From assembly GCA_947652605.1 (NCBI GenBank), contig OX393579.1:3162001-3226000 (forward strand): a DNA stretch of 64,000 nucleotides, given 5' to 3'. Positions 45,111 through 55,600 of the stretch are shown here, in pieces. This DNA is from Elmis aenea. Taxonomy: Eukaryota > Arthropoda > Insecta > Coleoptera > Elmidae. Below the pieces are notes generated by a model. That model was given only the letters and a program-made list of their open reading frames with translations, was not told the origin of the DNA and searched no databases. The translations under genes were made by a program, and so were the position numbers. Each line of letters begins with the position of its first letter. Positions within the stretch are counted from its first letter, which is position 1.

Positions 45111-47861
45111 TTGTCTTATTTACTTATTTAATTTACTCTACTTTTTTTAGTAACTAAGTTGCAAATGATGACACATTTTTAAAGTAACTGAAAACTTAAA
45201 CTCTTGATAAACAACTAAGAAGTTGTTTTTATCGAACGTCTAAATTGTGATTATTTTTTTGAATGTAATTGTTTTAAGATTTTGAAATTTTTACTATCAT
45301 GTATGAGTATTCTAGTGCATGGTTAGTTAATTTTGGTTGGGTTTGTATAGTTAATAGAAGGCATTATAGCTTCTTCGTTAATTGTATTGCTCGCTTAACT
45401 TTTTTTTTTCACTTAACGTCGCGGTTTTTAGAAAACTGACTGTGTAATACTATTTTGCATCTCCTGGTAGTAGTTAAAAAGTTAGTCTCGTTATTTTTGC
45501 GTCGGTCCCCGTATAAGCCGATAAAAGCCAATGTTCGCATCTCACAGCATCCATATTAAATTCCGTATTCCGATCAAGCAGGCATCGTTAATAAAGTACC
45601 AATCGGTATGGCAGCGGCCCATTCTCGCATTTATCAGTTTTATGATATTAATCAGACTTAGCATAAAGCATGGTCCACTAGGCTGGTTATTGGTGCACCA
45701 AACACTATACTTAGCACAATCGTGACATGATATCTCCCGCGCCCGTAATTATATACAACGCCACCACCGGGGGACGGTGCCGTGTTGTACTATGCTTTTT
45801 ATATTTGGTAGATGCTGTATAGCGGGCAAGAGAAAAATATATATTGCCGATAATCTCATTAACTTGTTAGAGGCAATAACTGTCGGAATTAATCAAATTT
45901 TAACGTCCATAAAAGGCGAAGGGTTGGAGGAGGCCTGAGCTTTACGCCGAATCAGAAATAATTATCGAGATTAAGTGAGGAAGCCGCAATTATCATTGAT
46001 TTATTATATTTATTGCAAGTTTCACACATTTCTTCCCAAAAAAATAAACTTTTTAGTGATTTGTGATTTATATTTCGTCTTTTTCGCCCAACCTCGTTTC
46101 TCGTCATCGCCCAACCTCGTTTACCGTTTCGTCCAACATTGAATTGTAAAAAATTACTGTCGATATAAAGTTTCATATTGAGGTTCATAATTTCAGAGCG
46201 TACTGAATTTTTTTAACGTCTGCACATAAGGTTACGTGGAAAAATAATATAAGTGGAAATTAAAAATTGCAGCCTTGATGTTTAATATTGTATATTCTTG
46301 ATTTATTTGAGTGATTCATTTATAAACGTCTACAAGTTTTGTTAACTTATTCGTCTTTATTGCAAAGAAAAGAATATCTTGTAGAAATGCTATACCAGTT
46401 TCATAAAGTTTAATTGCTAGTTTTTCACACAAAAATAATTTAATGGTGATAGTAACTAATAAAAGATTACTCAATTAGTTTTCATCCAATGTTAATTTGT
46501 AAGTGTAGTGAACAATAATGTATAATATTGCTGATTGATTAAAAAATCGTAACGTAATAAAGTGTTCTTACAATATCAAAGTTTCTTTTAAAAGCTACTA
46601 TTTTTACATACGAACTATTACATATTTTTTATTGACTTATTTTTATTTAGTCATAAGTTCCTCTTGGGGGGTGGTACTATATATTGCCTTATTTAAAATA
46701 ACAAAATTTTGCTTATGGATCATATACGTGCAGTTGTTAGGTTTATTGTATAATTAAGTTTTTAATCGAAAACCGCTTCTCGGTCTGTCGAAATAAAAAG
46801 TAAAATTTACAGCAATTAAAATACAAGGAAAAGAAAAAATAACAGTACAATAAGTATTTTTTTTGACCAGAACAATTAATCGTATTTAGGGACAAATTAA
46901 ACAAAAAAAAAACAATTAGGTTTTATGCTTTTTATGTACCTACCTAATTTGTTCTATTTTGAGCTACTACATTTGATTTTGTTTTTAAACTTACAAAAAA
47001 AATATCAAAAACTACTTTGAATAAGTTAAATTATCAAAAATGCTGAAACTAATGTTCATAGATTATGTAATACTCACTCCTTAATGTTCTGATGCTTAAT
47101 TAAATATTTAAAAGTTTGTTGTATTTTTATGAATATATTATCTAGTTGAACAAATTATCTTAAATGCACAAAATTAGCCAAAACCAGTCTTTCATATGAT
47201 CAATCCGTGTTAATTGAACAATATAAATTTCCTTTAATATAAAGTATAATTCTATTAGTTGTAAAAATAAACTTGTTAGGTCCTATACAAGCCAAATGAA
47301 GAGAAAAAAGGCCTTTAAAATGGACATTGCACAGAATCTTTTAACTGATACAATTTAATAGTTTGAAATAGCTTTACAGTTTATTAAAAAAAGTTTTCTG
47401 GTCAGAACCTTTTAAATTACGTAAAAAAACTTCACTGGCTGTATCAATATGCAGTCCTGTGTCTTTCAAAAACAATTCTGTAGAATGAATATCCCAAAGA
47501 ATATTCTCCCTTCAAACTTATACAGAAATTAACAGTTTTTAATTAGTTTATTATTCATTAAAGTCTACTACCAAAAGCTCTTATGTGAAGTATATAAATT
47601 CCAATAGTTGTAAAAGAAACACCTACATCAGTTGATAGACAAAAAAGACTTCTTTGTATTAAACAAATTTTTCATTGTAAAGACCTTTTGTTATTCTTTC
47701 AACCGATACACGATTTGATAGATTTTTTTATCTTTGAATTTTCTAGAGTTTAAAATTCATTATATCAAACTACTTCCATTGAAAATTAATAATAGTAAAG
47801 CTGTATTTACTTTAGCAGCAAAGTTGTTCTAAAACCAAAGAAAACTGTCTTTGATATTACC
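45111..47861. other. Non-coding; GC-richer island 45480-45960
   Basis: Positions 45480-45960 are single-copy and comparatively GC-rich (CGCCACCACCGGGGGACGG near 45759), with ATTAATC/TTAACG cores nearby; this is a candidate regulatory island. Positions 46200-47861 are AT-rich and hold no recognised gene or transposon, apart from a short match to the MITE at 39005 near 46210. Confidence 0.35.
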
Positions 47862-48234
47862 CAGTGCCGGATTTAAAACCAGTGAGGCCCCAAGCTAAAC
47901 TTTTTTGGGGTTCCTTTTGGAGTAGAACGTTATTCGAGTTTGTAGCTTCAGTAAAATCAAATGCAGCAAATAATCAAAACACACGCAGGTTAATCAGATC
48001 AACAATGCATTATAGGCGATGTTGCAAAATATTTACAAATATTGAATTAACAACTAATACTTTATTGTGCAGGAGATTTGTAATAAATGTTTTGGGGAGT
48101 TGCATAAATATTTTTATGATTTTTTTAATGATAATTTGATGGCATAGTTTAATATCAACCATGTTTGGAAGACCCATTTAAATGAGAGGCCCCAAGCTAT
48201 AGCTTTTCTAGCTTATGGTGTAAATCCGGTCCTG
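47862..48234. mobile_element. hAT-like MITE with perfect 8-bp duplication
   Basis: It begins CAGTGCCGGATTTA and ends TAAATCCGGTCCTG (inverted, with one change plus an insertion). ATATTACC at 47854-47861 is repeated exactly at 48235-48242, an 8-bp target duplication as made by hAT transposases. Near the ends GAGGCCCCAAGCTA occurs on both sides. The 373-bp element has no transposase; the 91-codon plus frame inside it is chance. Confidence 0.9.
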
Positions 48235-49967
48235 ATATTACCTATTATAGTATTTATGCAATTATTGTTAGAAATGTTCGTAGTAAAGGCAAGTTCAAAC
48301 TGCCAATGGATTTTAGCTTGGTCATTCACTCTAGAAATTCTTTTTGAAAACTTCGATTCTCTAACAGATGGCTTTTAAAGTATTCCCCTTATCATTTTAA
48401 TTTAATTTTTTGTCACTTATGCACACTCCCTTATTTTTTATTTAAGCCCAAAATCGATTAACTAGCCCAACAAATAAGAAAACTGCAAGGTCTTGTTTAA
48501 TTAACAGATTTATTTGGCTTGTTTAAAACGTGCATTAAATGTTTTGTGGAATTTTAATCTCGAAATATTAAAAAAACATTAAAACTTGTAACTGCAGGCT
48601 GAATCACTAGTTGAGTAATTACCATTGGAAAAAAATACGTTTGTTGTTAAAAATATTCACGTGTTGAAACAGAACTTGTATAATAGTGGCTAATATTTAT
48701 TAACCTAAATAAATTAAACAGTAATAACTGATTTCAAATATTTACAAATCATTTAAAGTTTAAGTGCTGTATTAATCTTGCTTGAAGAAATGATGTTGAT
48801 GAATTACTTTGAACTATGCTTTCTGATGCATGCATGTGTTACAATTTTGTAAGCTGTTTATAATATTTAAATGTCCTAAGCCGCTTTTTGCAAAATTATT
48901 ATAAAATAATCATTGCTATTAATGAAACAATGTTTATTTTGCAACATATTGTATAAGCTTTTAATTTATGCACAAATACAAGGCAAATATTTGGGACCTA
49001 AATGAAAAAATCACGCATTTATTTTTGTGTTTTGTATCTATCAAAACGCCTCTTTTAATTGAACATGTTCATTTTCCCTCAAGTATAATTTTTAATTTAG
49101 TTTGAAACTTTTTCGTACCTACTGTTCTTGTTGGGATTTTATAATTAAATTAAGTTCAGATCAATTAACTTTTTTTGCTGATTCAATAGTATGAAACACA
49201 TTAAAGTGTAATAAAATGAAATAATCACTTTTATTATTCAAAGTTCAATCCTTGTTACAAACTGTTATAATTTAAATTGGTATACCAACAAATAATTTGT
49301 TTAATAAGCAAAGGATGTAGTTTTTAAACAAAATTCTCGGCTATTAAAATATCCTTAAACATGTAAAATGTTTAAAGTGTTTGTATAGAAAACAAGTAAT
49401 TTTGTTTGTGTTTTGTATTGGTATTTAAAATAATTTATAAATCATTTGTAAAATGTAATGATTGAAAGTACCTATTTCCTACTTATGCAAAAATAAATTA
49501 TTTGAATTTTGACTGGAGTCATATTTGCTAAACATTTGTTATTTTATTAATGATCATTAACTACAAAGTTGTAATTTTAATTATAGCTTCATGTTTGAAA
49601 TCAGTCTTTATTTTTAAAAATTGTAAAGATCAATAAAATGTATAGTACATAATAAGATTGGAATATTGAAATCATAAATATTCAGTTTATTAGAAAAAAA
49701 ACTTATGGTAATGTTTTTAAATGTTACTTGTGTATTGAAACATTTATTTGACTACTTAACAAGTATTGTTTTAAAACCCAACTACATTTTTTATGTATGT
49801 AAAAGAAGAAAAAAAAATCAAACACCAAATACAGTCAAATTTGTTCCATTTGTTTTAATGGTAAATGAAAAATTACTAAGAATACCTTTAACACAAATAA
49901 ATAATTACATTATATCTTGTTATACCTAAATACGTATGAAACTGTTTTACAAATTAGTTTACAATGA
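48235..49967. other. AT-rich non-coding; PHF5A 3' side
   Basis: No gene or repeat was recognised. The last few hundred bases are downstream of PHF5A on the minus strand and contain candidate poly(A) signals (AATAAAG read minus near 49607, AATAAAC read minus near 49687). The actual 3' end cannot be chosen from sequence. Confidence 0.4.
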
Positions 49968-50300
49968 TTATCGTCGTTTAAAACCATATTTCTTCCTCTC
50001 ATAAAATAAGTCGGTCTTTGAACTACCGAGATTAACAATCTTAGGGCAACCGTCTCTATCTTTCTCTTGAATTGTGCACTCTTTACAATAGTATGCGTCC
50101 GATATGCCAGGGCCCCCACAAATAACACATCTGCCTTGATAAGAACCGTAGTTGCATTCGTCACATATTCGAACTAACGTACATGGTCTAACGTAGGAGT
50201 CACATATAACACATTTACCATCACATTTTTCGCAGAGTCTGCCAATCGCCACTCCGGGCTGCTTACGACAAAATATTAAGTCAGGATGATGCTTTGCCAT
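49968..50300 (-). CDS. PHF5A: PHF5A / SF3b14b splicing factor, complete
   Basis: This encodes the 110-residue PHD-finger-like protein of the SF3b complex in U2 snRNP, which helps recognise the branch point during pre-mRNA splicing in the nucleus. The frame starts [20 protein letters not shown] and ends [12 protein letters not shown]. It contains the full set of CxxC zinc-binding pairs (CEKC, CVIC, CDEC, CVIC, CKEC), which form the knotted three-zinc fold. Length and sequence are essentially those of other animals; visible differences from the consensus are conservative (for example GPGISDAYY). The coding region is a single exon, and the start is set by the conserved N-terminus in a CAACATGGC context. 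It is divergent from the securin-like gene, with 543 bp between the start codons. The assignment is firm. Confidence 0.98.
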   Translation of the reverse strand: MAKHHPDLIFCRKQPGVAIGRLCEKCDGKCVICDSYVRPCTLVRICDECNYGSYQGRCVICGGPGISDAYYCKECTIQEKDRDGCPKIVNLGSSKTDLFYERKKYGFKRR

Positions 50301-50843
50301 GTTGAATTAAAATATCTGTTTAGACAAAAAGCTTTGTATTACGTCTTTTTAATTAAATTGCCAGTTATACTTACAGTAATATCCAATTTATTAAATTAGT
50401 AAATCGCACGTTTAAGATGATTAAATAAATTTTAGGTTAGCTTGAATGTCAACAAATTAAAAATAGAGGTTAAGTTGTCGTACATTGTACAGTGGACCTG
50501 AGAAATAGTCGATGTGAAATTAAAAAAGCGAAAAACTAAGGAATGTGTGAACAAATATCCATTTTGTAAATAGTTAAATGTAAAAAAAGCTTGCAGGTAG
50601 TATTATACACATAATTATATGTTTAAAATGCATTTTAATGTAAATTGTATTAATGAGAATTGTATCAAATAATAACGACAGTTGGTCGCCCTGTCTAGTT
50701 TGTCAAAGCAACCATTCAAAATTTGAAATTATTGTGTGAACACCTGTCCGACCTGTTCAACGGCGAATATTAATTTTTGGGCGCAATATATGTTATAAAG
50801 AATTACTTCTTTTACAGAAGTGGTGCAGATAACAGGTGACAAG
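50301..50843. promoter_or_regulatory. Shared intergenic region, probable bidirectional promoter
   Basis: These 543 bp separate the start codons of PHF5A (minus) and the securin-like gene (plus), so both promoters must lie here unless a remote 5' exon exists. No TATA box is obvious at a useful distance. A pyrimidine-rich CTTCTTTTACAG ends at 50817, 27 bases before the securin start. It could be the acceptor of a 5'-untranslated intron. Confidence 0.55.
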
Positions 50844-51528
50844 ATGTTTCCGTCTTTAGCTCGCATATTCAATTCTCATTCACAAGAAAGTAAGTTAAAA
50901 ACTTTGACGTTTAGGTTATTAAAAAATTTTACATTTATGGATCATTTTCAGATGGCGATAACTTAATCGCAAGGAAACCTGGTACACCTAACAACGTGTT
51001 ATCCAGAAAACCTTTGCTGGATAGGAAAGTGAATGAGAAAGGAGCCGAAAGGAAAACTAACTTCAAGGATGAAAAGTTATCACATTGCGACAAGAAAGAA
51101 GTTGCACTGGAGAAAAAAACTGGCAAAACGACTGTTCTAGATGATAATGAAGAGGTGTGGAATCTTGATGGATGTTCATACAAAGAAGTTAAAGGTGAGT
51201 TATTTAATAAATGTGCATGTTTTACATTAGGTGTAGAAGTTTTACCCAACTTACGAACTCGTAGTAAAACAATTTTTTTCTTCAAATAGACACATATGTC
51301 GATATATGGCCCAAACCAGAAAAGTTAAGCAAGCTTGATGTATGTAATATTTTGCGCAATTTCAACAATTTTCAACCCGAAACACCTCCACGACCATCAA
51401 GGCTTCCATCACCTCCCTCATTTTTCTTAGATTTGCCTCTAGATGAACCGTTTTTCATAGAAGAAGACATTATAGAGCCTGTAGACATAGAAGAAATCGA
51501 ATTTCTCCCTTTTGATGATTTTGATTAA
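50844..51528 (+). CDS. PTTG1: Securin (separase inhibitor) homologue, 3 exons
   Basis: Exons 50844-50889, 50952-51194 and 51290-51528 (introns 62 and 95 bp, donors GTAAGT and GTGAGT, acceptors TTTTCAG and AAATAG) join to 175 codons. Securin holds separase inactive until APC/C destroys it at anaphase onset. The features fit in order. A degenerate KEN box, QEN-G-D (14-18), is followed by basic ARKPGTP (22-28). An RKPLLDRKVN destruction-box-like motif lies at 34-43 (RxxL, with N one place later than usual). Next come a lysine-rich middle, then WPKPEKL (103-109), TPPRPSRLPSPP (128-139), LDLPLDEPF and a very acidic tail. The W/YPxxEK and PSPP-plus-acidic order is that of the separase-binding part of animal securins. 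Securins diverge fast, so the call rests on motif order and size. A poly(A) signal lies at 51664. Confidence 0.72.
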
Positions 51529-52665
51529 ATGATTTAAGATTCCATTGATTTTGCTATTATGTGTATTTTTTTATTTCTTTTCGTAGACTAAGTTGCAGTA
51601 CATTTATTTTATTACTGCTAAATGTTAACAGCTGCTTATTTATATCAAATATATTTTTAATGGAATAAAAAACTTGAATGAATTTGATATTTATTTTCAG
51701 TAGAATAGAAATAAAATTAACTACAGGTACAATGAACCTATATTATCAGATCTACAATTATTTACTGTATTATACAGAACATGTCACTAAATATCCTACT
51801 AACTAGTTAAAAAAAAGCATTGCCTCACTATAGTCGCGAAAATTATAAAAATCTTAAATCGTTAAATGAGATCCGTACTTGACTAGGTAAATGGATAAAA
51901 TATTTGAACACTAGGACCTGATTTCTTGTCATATTCAGCGAAAAAAAAAAACCTATCTTCGGATATCTTTAATTTATCTTAAAGTGGAAAGATTTTTGAA
52001 TTTATTTCATGTCTTTTAGTAATAGAAAAAATTAGACAATATTAGAATGTTTTTCAAGTAATAGTTGTCTTGGTTTTGGTAGCAATTCTCACAAAGCTAT
52101 TTAATTACTAAATAAAATTATCCATTACGAATAATAACAGAATTATTAACATCACTATTCTGTTATATACACAGGGTAGGCGTAAAAGTCTAAAAACAGT
52201 TTCATTTGTTTAGCTGAAAAACAATTGAAGTACATCAAAACATAGCTTACAATTATTAACCATCAACCTTTTGCATAATAATTTTATTTATGCTATAAAA
52301 ACGTTTCCAGTCTTTGTCTACTCGATGTTAAAATATTTAATTAATTTTACAACTTTGTTTTAATTTATTTCTTTTAAAATCAAACATAAAAAAAATAGCT
52401 GTATAATAAGGTGTTTAAAACATTTTAATGATATAAAAATCAGTCTTAATATTATACGTAACGTAATATAAAAATATCAACAAATATAAAAAAGTAAAAT
52501 TAATATTGCGTAAGACATTAAAACATATTCTTTTAAGCTTTATGAGTGTTGCTATGTGATACCAAGTTTTACATAAATTTAAACCCTGTTTGCTGTATTT
52601 AAACAACATATTTAATATGATTGTTCATGGATTACCGTAACATTTTGGTCAGCCCTATACATACA
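51529..52665. other. Convergent intergenic region
   Basis: This is 3' DNA between the securin-like gene (plus) and the claret-like gene (minus), which converge here. Positions 51529-51690 are the probable securin 3' untranslated region. The rest is AT-rich. ACACAGGGTAGG near 52171 is an isolated match to the ACAGGGTG-type element end. The 64-codon minus frame at 52415-52609 is not recognised. Confidence 0.5.
51664..51669 (+). terminator. Poly(A) signal AATAAA of the securin-like gene
   Basis: AATAAA lies 136 bases after the stop codon on the same strand and is followed by a T-rich stretch. It is the nearest canonical signal for this gene. Confidence 0.6.
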
Positions 52666-55600
52666 CTAAGCTTTATTAACATTTTCTAGCACCATAGCAC
52701 ACAACTGAAGGCAAAATTTGGTAGAGAATTCTTTTAGGAACCCCGCCGATTTCTCGTGTTTATCGTCGTCTTTTTTGACTATTTCCTCGCCGAAATTGTT
52801 ATTGAAATTTTTACAGAAAAGCAAAATCGACAACGGATAAAAGTACTTATCCATATTTTTTAATAAAATATTTTCCAAGATAGGCACGGGTAGATTGTTA
52901 AAGAGCCAAAATTCAATGCTCTTTAAAAGTATATTCTGCATAAGTATGTGATTTTCGGACGTGTACGTTTTTTGTATGTAGAACTCGATTATATGCGACG
53001 CGGTACGTACGGTTTCCTTCGTTTTGACATCTCTGATCTGCGCGTACATGTCGTGGTCATGTTTTTTTTCTGTGAATTTCGGTATGTTGCTCGAGAGTAG
53101 CTTAGAGACGCTCGATATCGGGGGCGAATTTTCGGTTTTAACCGCTTGCATGTATTGCACCATCGTCTGTCGTATGTCGACCATTTCGGATAAATCGCAG
53201 GGGCTCTCGCACCCACCCTGGTGCTCGACGTCGTCCCCCCAGTGCTCGATACTGTCCAACGAAGAACTCGCGCTTAGAATTCGTGCCGGTGATTGGTTGA
53301 TTTTGTCGTACGAGCCGGAATGTTTGACGTGAAATTTCGTTTCTACTTCCGCGTGTTTGTTGCAGTCGTTAATTTTAAAACGTAAGTCGAGTTCGTTGAC
53401 GGTGTCGTCGTCCTTATTTAAATGCGCGGAAACGGCTTCCAAGTGCTTCTTGAAAGCCGTCAATTGGAAGGCGAGGCTGTCGCTGAAGTGTCCGTCCAAA
53501 ATCGCTATTTTGCTCGCCGCCTGGTAATTGTTAACCGACAAACACTTCGACATGACGCTGTCCGTGTCGTAATACCCGTAGTACGTCTCTAAAACGTAGT
53601 GGAGAGTCTTGTAGCCGAATTTACACGCCGGCATTTCTTGAACGTAATCAAGCGGCGAGCTCGATCGCGTTTTCGGGAATAAATTTTCCAGGTTCGACTC
53701 GTTCTCGACCGAACGTATCGCGAACGGGATGAAGTTTTTCGTGAACAGAGATCGGTGATCCGGCGGGCTGAACGTTATGGCCATGGTCGGCAAACCCGGG
53801 ACTTCGATTGGGTACGTTTCCGAACCGTTCTGCGCGTTGTGCGGTATTTTTATGATCCGTTTCGTGTTTTTGAATACGACCACTTTGCCGTCCATTCGTT
53901 TCGGGTCGTCTTCTTGAGGTTTTCCCAGCAAAGTCTGCAGAAATAAATAAACAAGTTGTATACAGGGTAATCCACAAAATTACTCGAAACTACAATAAAT
54001 CTCATAAATTTTTTGAAAATTGGATTTGAAGTCTAAAACCCATATACAGGGTGATTGAAATTGGAGTTTAAGCATGGGGATCTCGCTTATTATAATAGCT
54101 AGAGTATAGGTTTAAATTCGGCAAAGTTGCTAAATTTGGTGCTCATTAATAATCCGAAGAGACATTGGAAATATCTCAAACGGTATCCGAGAAAATTGGG
54201 AAAAACTGGAAAATACGATTTTTGAAAATCGTCTATAACTCCTTCGAAGTATGAAATATTTCATATGTGTAAAAACATTATCCAAGTAACTTTTTAAGCT
54301 GAATTGGATGGTGGTCACAAATTTTTCTTAGATCGATTCGTTTTTGTTGTTTGGTTGTCATGGAAACAACATAAACTACAATGACCGACCAACCTGATTT
54401 ATAGTTATTAAAAACGTATTTTTTCAAATTTGACAATGGATAAAGAAGTAAAATACCATGTGTGATACATTGATGAATTCAGAAAAATGAATGCAATTTG
54501 ATTATGTAAATAGCAAAAATTGCACCCATAAGAAAAAACAAAGTTGGTTGTCATAAAACAAAAACGAATCGACCTAGAAAAAATTTGTGATTATTATCTG
54601 CTTCGGCTTAAAAAGTTGCTTGGATAATGTTTTTACACATTTGAAATATTTTAAAGTCCAAAGGAGTTATAGACGATTTTCAAAAATCATATTTTCCGGT
54701 TTTTCCTAATTTTCTCGGATATCGTTTGAGATATTTCCAATTTCTCTTCGGATTATTGATGAGCATAAAATTTAGCAACTTTGCCAAATTTAAACCTATA
54801 CTCTAGCTATAATAATAAGCGAGATCCCCATGCTTAAACTCGAATTTCAATCATCCTGTATATACAGGGTGGACCAAATTCGATTGTTTTACATTTAGCA
54901 CTACAGATAAAAAATTATATTTCATAGTTTTTGAAAATTTATAATAACTTCTTTATTTATACAAATAGAACTGAAAGTTATTTAGGTTTTTTATTAAAAT
55001 TTTTATGCTTTATTTTAAAACAAATTTTAAAAAAATTTAACGACCTCCACATTTGATATATGAAATAATTTTTTCTATATTGATTAATGATTTGAGATAT
55101 GAAAGAAACACACACTTGACGGACGCTCTGTATATTTACCTGAGCCATCGAGCTGTTTCCCCAAGCCAATAATTTTCCACTGTGATCTATGGCCATTGTA
55201 TAATCCGGACCGCAAGACACGTACAGAAACCTCTGGCTGAGGATACCCACGTCCTGATCGTTAATTTTCGGGGGACTCAGCTCGTCGTCCATATTTCTGC
55301 CCAGCAGTAATTTTCCGTTGTGCAAAATGGCCGAGTGTCTAAACCCTACTGCAACTTGATCTATCGGTTTCTTGTCGTTGCCGGAGTAGACGTGAACGCT
55401 AGATTTCCAAGGCTCGTACGATTTTAAACCCACGCCGTTCAATTTCTGGTTGTATTTGGACTGCGAGAGGCGAACTTCCTGGGGACTCGCGCCCCATGTG
55501 TACACTTCTTGATCGACACGCACGGCAATCTAGAAAATAATATTTTACGCTAGCAAAATCTTTTTGATGGCTTCGAAAATGTAACGTGAATAAACACAAA

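Noticed and set aside
47864..48139. 91-codon plus frame
   Set aside because: It lies inside the hAT-like MITE and starts in its terminal repeat. No transposase similarity.
50935..51285. 116-codon minus frame
   Set aside because: It is antisense to securin exon 2 and crosses the second intron; no recognisable protein.
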